A stretch of DNA of 64,000 bases from JAICMB01 sp035295125 (lineage in GTDB: Bacteria > Acidobacteriota > Terriglobia > Bryobacterales > Bryobacteraceae), in assembly GCA_035295125.1 (NCBI GenBank), contig DATGJP010000062.1, forward strand, positions 20,264-84,263, given 5' to 3'. The position numbers were made by a program, and so were the translations under genes. Positions 1-8,672 of the stretch are shown here, in pieces. Under the pieces are notes generated by a model, which was not told the DNA's origin, did no database searches, and saw only the letters and a program-made list of their open reading frames with translations. Every line of letters starts with the position of its first letter. The stretch's first letter is position 1.

Positions 1-64
1 CCTGCCCCACCAAGCTGCCTGGTCGAAAGCCTAAGGTGGCGCAGGCGGTTTCGCCTGTGCATCT
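1..64 (+). repeat. Dispersed palindromic repeat, A-type arm
   Basis: Stem GCGCAGGCG, loop GTTT, stem CGCCTGTGC (one mismatch) at 39-60, preceded by CCTGCCCCACC at 1-11. The same CCTGCCCCACC lead and stem recur at 33350-33391, so the element probably starts at or before base 1. It supplies the only plausible start codons (GTG 36 or GTG 57) of the following gene. Confidence 0.8.
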
Positions 65-1760
65 GAATCTGAAGCTATTTGATACCTTTTTCAGGCTTGG
101 AATCTTCGCAGTAGTGGCGGCGGCTGGTCTTTGCGCCCAAAGCTTCGACGTTGTCATTCGGAACGGGCACATCATTGACGGCACCGGGTCGCCCTGGTAT
201 TCGGGCGACGTGGGCATTCGGGAAGGGCGGATCGCGGCGATCGGCATTCTGGCCGGCGCCAGCGCGGCGCATACGATCGACGCGCACGGGATGATCGTCG
301 CTCCGGGATTCATCGACATGCTGGGACAGTCGGAGTTAACGATTCTCGTCGATCCGCACCTGCCTTCGAAAATATTTCAAGGGATCACGACCGAGATAAC
401 CGGCGAGGGCGGTTCAGCGGCTCCTCTAAACGACGCCATCAAGACCGGCGATCAAACGACGTACCGGCATTATCGTATTGAACCGACCTGGACGACCTTT
501 GGCGGGTATTTTGCGCGGCTCGAGAAGCAGGGGATGGGGATCAATCTTGCGAGCTACGTCGGGGCGACGCAGGTTCGGAGGTTGGTGTTGGGCGAGGTGG
601 ATCGTGCGCCGTCCCCGCAGGAGCTGGCGCGCATGAAAGGCCTTGTTCGACAGGCCATGGAGGATGGCGCAGTCGGGGTCTCGACCTCGCTGCAGTACGC
701 TCCCGCGCCGTATGCGACGACTGAGGAACTGATCGCATTGGCTTCGGAAGCCGCGAAGTATGGCGGAATTTATGCGAGCCATATGCGAAGCGAGGGCGAC
801 GCCATCATACAAGCGCTCGAAGAGGTGTTTCGGATCGGGCGCGAGGCGCATATCCCGGTCGAGATCTGGCATCTCAAGGCGGCGGGCAAGAGCAACTGGG
901 GGCGCATGCCGGAGATCGTGAAGCGGATTGAGCAGGCGCGAGCGTCGGGCGTCGATGTTACCGCCGACACCTATGCTTACCCGGCGTGGTTTAATTCGTT
1001 CTCGGCCTTTATCCCGCCGTGGGCGCATGATGGCGGCGATTCGAAGATGATCGAGCGGCTCAAGGACCCGGCGACGCGCCGTAAGATCCGCGACGCCATG
1101 ATGACGCCGGCCAAGGACTGGGACAACGAGTGGCAGGAGATTCCGGGTCCGGAAGCCATTCAATTGTGCGTGGTGCAGAACCCGGAGTTGCGGCCGCTGC
1201 AAGGTAAGACGATTGCGGACATAGCGAAGCTCTGGGGCAAGGACCCGATCGATACGGTTTTCGATCTGCTGATCAAGGACGCCGGGTTCACATCGGTAGC
1301 GGTGTTTGGGATGTCGGAGCCGGATGTCACGCTGGCGCTGCAGCAGCCTTGGGTGTCGGTGGACAACGATTCGCAGGGTACTTCGCCCGAGGGACTGCTC
1401 GGCCACGAGCATCCGCATCCGCGGGCGTATGGCACGTTTCCGCGGATCCTACGGAAGTATGTGCGCGAGGAAAAGAAGCTGCGGCTGGAGGAGGCGATTC
1501 GCAAATTCAGCGCGCTGCCGGCTCAACGAGTGCGACTGACGGATCGAGGCGTGTTGAAACAGGGCATGTGGGCGGATGTCGTGGTGTTCGATCCAGCGAA
1601 AATTACGGATCGGGCCACGTTCGAAAAGCCGAATCAGCTCTCCGTGGGGATGGAGTACGTGCTGGTGAATGGAGTGCCGGTGGTTGACGGCGGGCAGCAG
1701 ACGAACAAGCTTCCAGGGAAGGTCCTTCGCGGTCCGGGATTCCATGCTAAGACCCAGTAG
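36..1760 (+). CDS. Exported amidohydrolase, N-acyl-D-amino-acid deacylase family
   Basis: A 574-residue protein of the D-aminoacylase branch of the amidohydrolase superfamily, whose characterised members remove the acyl group from N-acyl-D-amino acids. The opening fold is visible after a signal-like segment (about residues 18-34): DVVIRNGHIIDGTGSPWYSG, then APGFID near residue 90. The later metal-site histidines are present (YASHMRSEG, VEIWHLKAAG), and so is an acidic site (SVDNDSQG). The usual HxH after GFID is missing: the sequence reads GFIDMLGQSE, and the usual bridging Cys region reads GEGGSAAP. The substrate is therefore uncertain. The start is doubtful: GTG 36 and GTG 57 both lie inside the palindromic repeat. 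The stop overlaps glcE by 17 bases. Family confidence is high, substrate confidence low. Confidence 0.88.
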   Translation: MAQAVSPVHLNLKLFDTFFRLGIFAVVAAAGLCAQSFDVVIRNGHIIDGTGSPWYSGDVGIREGRIAAIGILAGASAAHTIDAHGMIVAPGFIDMLGQSELTILVDPHLPSKIFQGITTEITGEGGSAAPLNDAIKTGDQTTYRHYRIEPTWTTFGGYFARLEKQGMGINLASYVGATQVRRLVLGEVDRAPSPQELARMKGLVRQAMEDGAVGVSTSLQYAPAPYATTEELIALASEAAKYGGIYASHMRSEGDAIIQALEEVFRIGREAHIPVEIWHLKAAGKSNWGRMPEIVKRIEQARASGVDVTADTYAYPAWFNSFSAFIPPWAHDGGDSKMIERLKDPATRRKIRDAMMTPAKDWDNEWQEIPGPEAIQLCVVQNPELRPLQGKTIADIAKLWGKDPIDTVFDLLIKDAGFTSVAVFGMSEPDVTLALQQPWVSVDNDSQGTSPEGLLGHEHPHPRAYGTFPRILRKYVREEKKLRLEEAIRKFSALPAQRVRLTDRGVLKQGMWADVVVFDPAKITDRATFEKPNQLSVGMEYVLVNGVPVVDGGQQTNKLPGKVLRGPGFHAKTQ

Positions 1761-2847
1761 CCCTGAGGAACTGGCTTCCGCGCTGGCTGATGCTGCGGGG
1801 CGCAAACAGACGATCGCACTGTTCGGGAACAATTCGAAGCGGTTGATGGCGGGTCCGGTGATGCCGGCTGACGTGGAGATTTCGACGGCGGGTCTCGACC
1901 GCCTGTTGCAGTATGAGCCACGCGATTTGACCATCAGCGTCGAGGCGGGAATGCGTTACGTCGCGCTGCGCGAACTGCTGGCGAACAACAACCAGATGAT
2001 TCCGCTCGATCCGCCGTTTGCGGAGGAGTGCACGATTGGCGGCGTGGTCGCGGCGAACTGCAGCGGTCCGCGGCGGCGGCTTTATGGGACGGCTCGCGAC
2101 ATGGTGATCGGGATGAAGTTCGCCACCCTCGAAGGACGGTTGATCGACACCGGCGGGATGGTGGTGAAAAACGTTGCGGGTCTCGATATGGGTAAGGTCA
2201 TGATCGGGTCGTTCGGGACTTTGGCGGCGATCGCAGTGGTGAACTTTAAGCTAAGCCCCATTCCGCCGGTGAGCCGGACGTTTGCGCGGGAGTTTGCGGA
2301 TTTGGAGTCGGCCATGGCGGCTCGCGATTCGGTTCTGAAGAGCGTTCTCCAGCCGGCTTCACTTGATCTGCTGAAGACCGAGCGTGGGTATCGGCTTGTG
2401 ATGCAGGTAGGCGGGAATCAGGCGGTGGTGGATCGATATACGCGGGAGTTCGCGGGCGCCGAGGTCTTTGAGGGCGAGTCCGAAGATCGGCTATGGAGTG
2501 AGATACGCGAGTTTGTGCCGGCGTTTTTGCGGGCTAATGCGGATGGGGCGGTGGTTAGGGTTCGGTGTGCGTTGTCGGAGGTCGGAGCGGTCATGGCTGC
2601 GATGTCGGGACCCGCTCTGGCTCGGGCGGGGTCGGGCGTTTGCTATGGATTAGTTCGAGCAGGCGAAACCGCCTGCTCCACCCTTCCACATTGTTCAAAG
2701 GTTGTCGAATTTGGTCCTCAGGAGATGCGAGAAAGCGCCGAGTTGTGGCCCGAGCCGGGAAGTGACTTTGCGATGATGAAGAAGGTTAAAGAGATGTTCG
2801 ACCCGCAGTCCCTCCTCAATCGCCGCAGGCTCTATGGACGTATCTGA
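1744..2847 (+). CDS. glcE: Glycolate oxidase FAD-binding subunit GlcE
   Basis: FAD-binding type-4 (FAD_binding_4) protein, one of the three subunits (GlcD, GlcE, GlcF) that oxidise glycolate to glyoxylate and pass electrons to the membrane pool. Visible marks: an N-terminal ELASALADAA segment, IPLDPPFAEECTIGGVVAAN, YGTARDMVIGM, and TGGMVVKNVAGLDMGKVMIG with SFGTLAAI, then a C-terminal KEMFDPQSLLNRRRLYGRI. The start is ATG 1744, which opens MLRPSSPEELAS and overlaps the amidohydrolase end; starts further upstream only add residues from another frame. The end overlaps glcF by 14 bases, so the two are coupled. No glcD is visible in the window. Codons at about 2657-2697 come from a palindromic repeat that adds the residues RAGETACSTLPHC in frame near the C-terminus. 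Function is probably tolerated, but this is untested. Confidence 0.92.
   Translation: MLRPSSPEELASALADAAGRKQTIALFGNNSKRLMAGPVMPADVEISTAGLDRLLQYEPRDLTISVEAGMRYVALRELLANNNQMIPLDPPFAEECTIGGVVAANCSGPRRRLYGTARDMVIGMKFATLEGRLIDTGGMVVKNVAGLDMGKVMIGSFGTLAAIAVVNFKLSPIPPVSRTFAREFADLESAMAARDSVLKSVLQPASLDLLKTERGYRLVMQVGGNQAVVDRYTREFAGAEVFEGESEDRLWSEIREFVPAFLRANADGAVVRVRCALSEVGAVMAAMSGPALARAGSGVCYGLVRAGETACSTLPHCSKVVEFGPQEMRESAELWPEPGSDFAMMKKVKEMFDPQSLLNRRRLYGRI
2655..2697 (+). repeat. Dispersed palindromic repeat (B-type arm) inside glcE
   Basis: Stem GAGCAGGCG, loop AAAC, stem CGCCTGCTC at 2657-2678, followed by the B-type tail CACCCTTCCACA. The same stem and tail occur at 11458, 27340, 41145 and 41435. 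Here it is read in frame without a stop codon. Confidence 0.85.
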
Positions 2848-4102
2848 GCTTCTCGACCACTGTGTCCACTGTGGCCTTTGCCTGAACGCTTGTCCGACTT
2901 ACCGGGAACTGGGTCTGGAGATGGATTCGCCGCGGGGGCGGATTTACCAAATGGTCCAGGTTTCGAGCGGCGCGGCTGCGATGACTGCTTCGTATGTTGA
3001 GCACATCGATTTATGTTTGGCTTGCCGGGCATGTGAGAGCGCGTGTCCGTCCGGCGTGCAGTATGGACAGCTTGTCGAATCGGCGCGGGCTGAAATTGAG
3101 CTTGGGATTAGACGGCCATGGTACGTTCGCGCTCTGCGGGGGTTCGTGTTCCGTCGACTGCTGCCTTCGCGGCGGTGGTTGACTTGGGTCGGGCGCGGTC
3201 TGTCGGTTTATCAACGGCTGCGGCCTCGGAACGGTCTGTTTCGAGGCCGGCTGGGTGAGGTCGAGTCGCTCGCTCCGCAAGTGCAATCGCCCTTTTTCTT
3301 CCGGCAATACGGGAAAATCTTTGCGGCGGAGGGCGAGCGGCGGTATCGCGTTGCGATGCTGGGGGGCTGCATTGCCAATATCAGCTTCGCTCGGCTGAAT
3401 GAAGCCACGGTACGTGTATTACAGAAGAATGGCTGCGAGGTCTCGATTCCGGAGGCGCAGACGTGCTGCGGAGCGCTTCATGTGCATGCCGGTGTTCGAG
3501 ACGAAGCCCGCAAACTTGCGCGGCGGAACATTGATGCACTGCTGCCGGGTGGGTACGATGCGATCATCACGAACGCAGCCGGTTGCGGATCGACGCTGAA
3601 AGAATATGGCGAGCTGCTGGCGGACGATCCGGACTATGCGGCGAAGGCTCGGCAGTTCTCGAGCCGGGTAAAGGATATTACGGAGTTTCTGGCTTCGATT
3701 GACCTGGTTCGGCCGACGAAAGAGTTGGCGGTGACCGTGACCTATCAGGATTCGTGTCACCTGGCCCATGGGCAGAAAATCCGATCGGCGCCGCGAACGT
3801 TGCTGCGTGCGATTCCCGGGCTGACGTTCCGGGAGATGCCCCTCTCGGATCATTGCTGCGGAAGCGCGGGGATTTATAATGTGCTGCACACCGATATGTC
3901 GATGGCGCTGCTTTCAAAGAAGATGGAGAACGTCGAGCAGACGAACGCGCAGGTGATTACGACGGCGAATCCCGGCTGCATGCTGCAGTTGGAGGCGGGG
4001 GTGCGGCGATTCGGCAGCGCGCAGCGGGTGGCGCATGTCGTGGAGTTGCTCGACGATGCGTACTGCTCGAAACTCCCGAACGAAAGGCTCCGCGGTTCTT
4101 GA
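2834..4102 (+). CDS. glcF: Glycolate oxidase iron-sulfur subunit GlcF
   Basis: The 422-residue iron-sulfur subunit of glycolate oxidase carries electrons from the flavin subunits to the quinone pool. Two 4Fe-4S ferredoxin motifs are explicit: C10-x2-C13-x2-C16-x3-C20 (CVHCGLCLNACP) and C61-x2-C64-x2-C67-x3-C71 (CLACRACESACP). Two CCG-type cysteine-rich domains follow (QTCCGALH near 210 and DHCCGSAG near 340), as in GlcF and heterodisulfide reductase-type proteins. The ATG at 2834 overlaps the glcE stop by 14 bases, so translation is probably coupled. The length is normal for the family. It lies in one operon with glcE and probably the amidohydrolase, although the latter has no known link to glycolate metabolism. 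Confidence 0.94.
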   Translation: MDVSELLDHCVHCGLCLNACPTYRELGLEMDSPRGRIYQMVQVSSGAAAMTASYVEHIDLCLACRACESACPSGVQYGQLVESARAEIELGIRRPWYVRALRGFVFRRLLPSRRWLTWVGRGLSVYQRLRPRNGLFRGRLGEVESLAPQVQSPFFFRQYGKIFAAEGERRYRVAMLGGCIANISFARLNEATVRVLQKNGCEVSIPEAQTCCGALHVHAGVRDEARKLARRNIDALLPGGYDAIITNAAGCGSTLKEYGELLADDPDYAAKARQFSSRVKDITEFLASIDLVRPTKELAVTVTYQDSCHLAHGQKIRSAPRTLLRAIPGLTFREMPLSDHCCGSAGIYNVLHTDMSMALLSKKMENVEQTNAQVITTANPGCMLQLEAGVRRFGSAQRVAHVVELLDDAYCSKLPNERLRGS

Positions 4103-4156
4103 AGAGATCTTGCACGAACCGGGCGGACACACAAGAGAACCGCACTCAATCGAGAT

Positions 4157-4386
4157 GTGAGCGAATACTACGCTTCGATCTCGGACGAAGATGTAAGAGA
4201 GCCGGCGGCGTGGGCGAGTTGCATTGTCTCAATCCGCCGATGCCCTCCATCTCGAGGAGTCCCTTACGAGGTGAGACTTGGCTCGTCCAATTACCGACCG
4301 ATCCTCCTGACAAATTTCATTCACCGATAGTCGCCCTCTACGCCAACTGTCGGACCGCCGCGTTTGTGAGATCGCCAGGAAAGTAA
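4157..4386 (+). pseudogene. Probable decayed antitoxin and PemK/MazF-like toxin remnant
   Basis: The gap 4103-4428 holds no intact gene. Two short readable stretches resemble a toxin-antitoxin pair. From GTG 4157 one frame gives VSEYYASISDEDVREPAAW, similar to short antitoxins that precede PemK genes. From about 4240-4267 a second frame gives RGETWLVQLPTDPPDKFHSP, which matches the start of PemK/MazF RNases (a G-E-x-W motif followed by a DPP...RP-type segment). The similarity ends after about 30 residues and the frame closes at 4386, where an intact toxin would need about 110 residues. I read this as an inactivated module. The similarity is short and was judged by eye only. Confidence 0.42.
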
Positions 4387-4428
4387 CATCGCGATGGGTT
4401 GTATCGATTGAGCAGCAGGCGTCCTGCC

Positions 4429-5787
4429 TTACGTGACGTTGGCTTCCGGGGTTTGCAGTTCGCTGGCCTGCTGGACTCCCAGCGCCGCTTCGGGAAGAAT
4501 GCCGAGTCGTACGTAAACGGGTCGTAGAACGGCGCGTATGCTTTTCAAGCGGCCGGCGAACCACGCTGAGCCCGCCAGGCAGGCAACGCCGCTCGCTACC
4601 AGTGTCCAGCGGGTTCCGACCTGGGCTGCGAGTGTTCCCGCCATGAGGCTGCCGAACGGCGCCATGCCCTGGAAAGCCATCGAGTAGAATGACATGACGC
4701 GGCCGCGCTGGTGATCGTCGACCATGGTCTGCAGAATCGTGTTGCTCGAAGCCATGTGCTGCATCATGGCAAATCCGATCACCGGCAGAAGGATCAGCGA
4801 TAGCCAGAGGTGAGTGGACCAACCGAAGGCGATGAGCGCGGCTCCGAACAAAGCGGAACAGATCACGATGCGTTTACCGAGACCGAGGACGGTACGGCGC
4901 ATTGCCAGGGTGAGCGCGCCCGCAAGAGCGCCAAGCCCGGTGGCAGCCATCAGCAGGCCCAGTATGCCCGGGCCGCCATGGAGGATCTTCGAGGCGATTA
5001 CCGGCATCAGCACGGTGTAAGGCATGCCGGCAAAGCTGACCACTGCCAGCAGCAACAGGATCGAACGGATGGGGACCGACCGGGAGACGTAAGTCCAGCC
5101 CTCGTGGAGTTGTTCGAGCACATTGCGTTTCCCATGATGCGGCATCCGACGCGCAATGCGCATGAGAAGCAGCGAAATGATGACCGCGATGTAGCTAATG
5201 CCGTCGATCATGAAGCACCAGGCCTCGCCGACGGCAGCAATGACGACGCCTGCGAGGGCGGGGCCAACCAGGCGGGCTGCATTCACCATCGATGAATTGA
5301 GGGCGATGGCATTGCCCAGGTCCTCGCGCTGGTCCACCATTTCGATGACGAATGCCTGTCGCGCGGGCATGTCGAAGGCGTTCACGATGCCTTGGAAGAG
5401 GGCCAGCAGGACGATGTGCCACACGGTAATCACGCCGGCGAGCGCCAGCGCGGCGACAGCGAAAGACTGAACCATAGAAAGAATCTGCGTCACGACCAGG
5501 GTGCGGTGACGATTCCAGCGGTCGACCAGGACGCCGGCAATAGGGCCGAGGAAGAACGCGGGCGCCTGCCCCACAAAGCTGACGGTTCCCAGCAGCACGG
5601 CGGAACCTGTGAGGCGGTAAACCAGCCAGCCGATGGCTATGCGCGTCATCCAGGTTCCGATGAGGGAAATGCTCTGCCCGCTGAAGAATAGACGATAGTT
5701 TCGGGAGCGCAGGGCGCGCACCACGAAGGTCCAATTACTCACGCCGGTTAGACGCGATGGATTGCGCGGTTGGGACAGTTGCCCCAC
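4429..5787 (-). CDS. MFS transporter (EntS-like exporter family)
   Basis: A 452-residue major facilitator protein with about 12 hydrophobic segments. The first cytoplasmic region reads RNYRLFFSGQSISLIGTWM, and the A-like loop GVLVDRWNRHRTL follows the second helix pair; both are typical of the MFS_3/EntS group that exports siderophores, macrolides or other small molecules. The substrate is unknown. The gene starts 19 bases after the stop of the CocE-like hydrolase on the same strand, so it is probably the last gene of a three-gene operon (winged-helix protein, hydrolase, exporter). A plausible reading is a regulator with an enzyme and an exporter acting on the same compound; this is inference from order alone. 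Confidence 0.9.
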   Translation of the reverse strand: MGQLSQPRNPSRLTGVSNWTFVVRALRSRNYRLFFSGQSISLIGTWMTRIAIGWLVYRLTGSAVLLGTVSFVGQAPAFFLGPIAGVLVDRWNRHRTLVVTQILSMVQSFAVAALALAGVITVWHIVLLALFQGIVNAFDMPARQAFVIEMVDQREDLGNAIALNSSMVNAARLVGPALAGVVIAAVGEAWCFMIDGISYIAVIISLLLMRIARRMPHHGKRNVLEQLHEGWTYVSRSVPIRSILLLLAVVSFAGMPYTVLMPVIASKILHGGPGILGLLMAATGLGALAGALTLAMRRTVLGLGKRIVICSALFGAALIAFGWSTHLWLSLILLPVIGFAMMQHMASSNTILQTMVDDHQRGRVMSFYSMAFQGMAPFGSLMAGTLAAQVGTRWTLVASGVACLAGSAWFAGRLKSIRAVLRPVYVRLGILPEAALGVQQASELQTPEANVT

Positions 5788-5806
5788 TACGCGCTTTACA
5801 CCTCGT

Positions 5807-8137
5807 TCACGGAATCACCGGAAGCAGCACGTGGGAGGGGTGCTCGCGATCGTGATAAATCACCTGCTCTGCGCTGACATATTCCGTTTCAACCTCGTTA
5901 TGCCCGCCTGTGTTCAGGTTGCGCGAAAACAGCGGAAAAGCCGCGCTCGCAATTTCGACCCGAAGGCGCGCCCCCGGCGGCACGCAAATCCCCGTCTGCC
6001 AGAGATCGATCCGATATTCGTAAATTTCGCCCGGCGCCAATAGTTCCGGAACGGTTAGCGAATTCCGAAAACGCCCCCGGAGACGGCCTTGCGTCAACTG
6101 GAATATCTTCCCCTCGCCGTCCACTTCCGACAGCGTGACAAACCAATCCGTATCGCGGGCCGACGAAGACGCATACAATACCGCCGATAGGGGACCCGCG
6201 AATGTAATAGGCTGCGTCAACGGCTCCGTCTGGTAGACGAGGATATCGCTCCGCTCCGCTGCCAGGCGCACATGCTGCTCCCGCGCCTCCTGCTTCCGTT
6301 CCTCGGCGGTACGTACCCGTTTTTCGTTCTCCTCCGATTCCTGATAGAACTGCAGCGCTGGAGTTGGGTCGCCGGGATCGTACCTGTATCGGTCCGGCGG
6401 CAACCCGTCGGCAGGAGCTTCAAACGACAGCGTCCCGCATTCTGCCAGGTACAGTTTCTCGAATCGAGTATTTTCGAGCGGGTAGCTCTGCCCCTGGCGC
6501 CACTCATTCGCCCCCATCACAAACACGCTCACCAGTGGCTCGACCGCTACGCCGTTATCGAGTCCTCGCAGCCAGTAATCGAACCACCGCAGATAATCCT
6601 GCTGCAGATCGATGATCGCGTTCTCGCCGAAATCGCGCTCGCCGATCAGGCGGGTCGCCGTGTCGGTATGTCCCCATGGCCCAAGCGTCAGCTTCTGGTT
6701 CGCATGCCCGTGACTCACCATTCGCAGGTAATTCAGCTTCGTCCCAATGCCATCGCCATCGAACCACCCCGACTGGTGAAACACCGGGATGTTCACGTCT
6801 GCCAACTTGTCCAAAAACGATGATGGACCCCAATAACTGTCGAAAGTCGGATGCCCGATCCAATTCCGCCAATAATGATTACGTTTCCCGAGAACAGCGA
6901 TGTCGAGGTCGATCACCGGAAGCGACCCGAACAGCTTACGGTACTTCTTATCCGCGATCCGGCGCAGTGCCGCGCCGGTCACGTCGGAACATGCCTCGCT
7001 TTCCACGACGTCCGCCCACCACAACGACCACAGCATGAACACGCCGTACTCGTAAGGAATGTTGTAAAACGGATCGGTCGGCGAGACGTTGGGGATGATT
7101 GTTGCCAGGTGCGGCGGATGCTCCGCGGCAGCGGCCCATTGCACAAACCCGAGATACGATCCTCCGATCATTCCCACTTTGCCATTCGAAAACGGTTGCG
7201 ACGCCAGCCACTCGATGGTGTCATATCCGTCGTTCGCCTCGTGCACGAACGGTTCCCAAACACCCGGCGAACTGTACCGGCCCCTGACGTCCTGAACGGC
7301 GCAAACATAGCCGCGCCGCGCCAGGAAACGAGCCTTCAATTCATTCAGTTCTTTTTTGTACGGTGTCCGCATCAGGATCACCGGCGCGCGCTCCACCCCG
7401 ACAGGCCGGTAGATGTCCGTTGCGAGTTCGATTCCGTCCCGCACGGGAACACCGACGCCGCTTTGCACCTCTACCTGCAATACAGGTGCGCGGGCCACGC
7501 GAAGGCGTTCGAATCCGACGCGTACGAACACGACATTCTGGGCCGGAATTTCCACCATGTATAAACGTCCTGTGTAATCTGCCCAGGCCCGAATGTCGAT
7601 CCCCGGCAGGCCATACACAAAGCTGTTCAGCACGAGCTTTTTGCCATCGACATCGCGGACCATCTGCTCGCCAGCCTGCAGACTCAACTCCGCAGCCAGC
7701 TTGCTTTCCATGAGCACCGGAAACTTCTGAACTCCGCCCTGCTCCACGGAGTAAAGCCTGAGGGCCTGGCTGATAAGCGCCATGGAATTCCCTTCAAACA
7801 GGACCGCTCCGGCCTCTGTTTCAAAGGTTGACGTTTTCTCGGTGTTGGCGTTCTTAAAGGTATGTGTAACCGCGGTTCCGGTGCGGTTTATACATCGCGT
7901 GCCGATTGCCGACTGGAAAGTCATTTTCTGCCACCGCCCCTCGGTATCGGGGACAATTTTGGCCGACGCTTCGATCGACTGACCGGCAACCTGCATCAGG
8001 CTACGGCTTTCAAAACTCCCATCGGCCCTCCAAACCGAGTCCTGAGTTCCGAGCCGTTCCTCGTTGTAGAAGATCACAAACGTGGAGCAATCCTCGAAGC
8101 CGGCCAGCGTCGCAGGCAAACCCTTGGCCGCCGCCAT
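5807..8137 (-). CDS. CocE/NonD-family serine hydrolase with a novel N-terminal domain
   Basis: About 776 residues. From about residue 225 it is an X-Pro dipeptidyl-peptidase/CocE-type alpha/beta hydrolase (S15): VPVRDGIELATDIYRP, the segment VQDVRGRYSSPG (oxyanion side), and nucleophile S328 in GGSYLGFVQW. PWGHTDT probably supplies the catalytic His region. A C-terminal jelly-roll domain follows, with LTQPITFAGPLSAVLYASSS and RLRVEIASAAFP. Members hydrolyse esters or amides such as cocaine, glutaryl-cephalosporins or X-Pro peptides. Residues 1-220 form an extra beta-rich domain that I do not recognise. There is no signal peptide, so it is likely cytoplasmic. Start: ATG 8137 overlaps the upstream stop as TGATG; GTG 8140 is an alternative. 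The substrate is unknown. Confidence 0.9.
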   Translation of the reverse strand: MAAAKGLPATLAGFEDCSTFVIFYNEERLGTQDSVWRADGSFESRSLMQVAGQSIEASAKIVPDTEGRWQKMTFQSAIGTRCINRTGTAVTHTFKNANTEKTSTFETEAGAVLFEGNSMALISQALRLYSVEQGGVQKFPVLMESKLAAELSLQAGEQMVRDVDGKKLVLNSFVYGLPGIDIRAWADYTGRLYMVEIPAQNVVFVRVGFERLRVARAPVLQVEVQSGVGVPVRDGIELATDIYRPVGVERAPVILMRTPYKKELNELKARFLARRGYVCAVQDVRGRYSSPGVWEPFVHEANDGYDTIEWLASQPFSNGKVGMIGGSYLGFVQWAAAAEHPPHLATIIPNVSPTDPFYNIPYEYGVFMLWSLWWADVVESEACSDVTGAALRRIADKKYRKLFGSLPVIDLDIAVLGKRNHYWRNWIGHPTFDSYWGPSSFLDKLADVNIPVFHQSGWFDGDGIGTKLNYLRMVSHGHANQKLTLGPWGHTDTATRLIGERDFGENAIIDLQQDYLRWFDYWLRGLDNGVAVEPLVSVFVMGANEWRQGQSYPLENTRFEKLYLAECGTLSFEAPADGLPPDRYRYDPGDPTPALQFYQESEENEKRVRTAEERKQEAREQHVRLAAERSDILVYQTEPLTQPITFAGPLSAVLYASSSARDTDWFVTLSEVDGEGKIFQLTQGRLRGRFRNSLTVPELLAPGEIYEYRIDLWQTGICVPPGARLRVEIASAAFPLFSRNLNTGGHNEVETEYVSAEQVIYHDREHPSHVLLPVIP

Positions 8138-8649
8138 CACTTCTGCCCGTCCTTCCGGTTTCGCACAATCCTTGCCGCGCCAACGATCATCTTTCCGACC
8201 TTGATGCTCTTCCCCGGGATCCCCTCCACCGCGTACCCGCCCTTGGAGGCGATCCCGAATTTCTTAGGACCTTTCGAAGCTAACTCGTAATCCGTCTCCA
8301 CCTCGCCCGCATCCGCGAGCCGCCGCAGGACGGTGTGGATGGTGGCCAGTGGATTGGAATACGATTTCATGTCGAACCCCATCGCCTCCAAACGGTCGCG
8401 AATTTCCACCGCTGTCAGGGGATGTCCCGCCTCTGCCATCAACTTCCGGATGGAATCGGTCATGCCGCCCGCCGGCGTTTCCGGCGGCGTTTCGCCAATC
8501 AGCGGCGCGATCGCGTTCATCGTCTGAATTAGCGCGCCGATCTGCTTGTCGCGTTCGCCGATCGCAACTTGCAGTTCATTCTTCTCGGCTTCGAGCTTCT
8601 CGAGTTCGGCCTTTGTGGTTTCGTATAGTGCCCTGTAGTCCAATGCCAT
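8137..8649 (-). CDS. Coiled-coil winged-helix protein, likely regulator
   Basis: A 170-residue protein. Residues about 8-45 (RALYETTKAELEKLEAEKNE and on) have the heptad character of a coiled coil. Residues about 65-130 read as a winged helix: SIRKLMAEAGHPLTAVEIRD, then NPLATIHTVLRRLADAGEVE. The basic C-terminus ends KVGKMIVGAARIVRNRKDGQK. This suggests a dimeric DNA-binding protein, but I cannot name a family. It is the first gene of the operon with the hydrolase and MFS exporter, and it is coupled to the hydrolase by a TGATG overlap. An 18-bp perfect dyad lies 5 bases upstream of its ATG, which suggests autoregulation. No clear ribosome-binding site precedes the ATG, so a leaderless start is possible. 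Confidence 0.8.
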   Translation of the reverse strand: MALDYRALYETTKAELEKLEAEKNELQVAIGERDKQIGALIQTMNAIAPLIGETPPETPAGGMTDSIRKLMAEAGHPLTAVEIRDRLEAMGFDMKSYSNPLATIHTVLRRLADAGEVETDYELASKGPKKFGIASKGGYAVEGIPGKSIKVGKMIVGAARIVRNRKDGQK

Positions 8650-8654
8650 TGCAC

Positions 8655-8672
8655 AGACATGATGACATGTCT
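8655..8672. promoter_or_regulatory. 18-bp dyad, candidate operator
   Basis: AGACATG-ATGA-CATGTCT is a 7-bp perfect inverted repeat with a 4-bp spacer. It is flanked more loosely by TGCACA (8650) and TGTGCA (8681). It lies in the 92-bp gap between the divergent winged-helix gene (start 8649) and the Ser/Thr kinase gene (start 8742). Position and symmetry suggest a binding site for a dimeric repressor, most simply the adjacent winged-helix protein. Confidence 0.5.

Noticed and set aside
426..1418. Long open frame on the minus strand opposite the amidohydrolase
   Set aside because: It is antisense to a clear family member, has an Arg/His-rich composition typical of a shadow frame in GC-rich DNA, and shows no domain.
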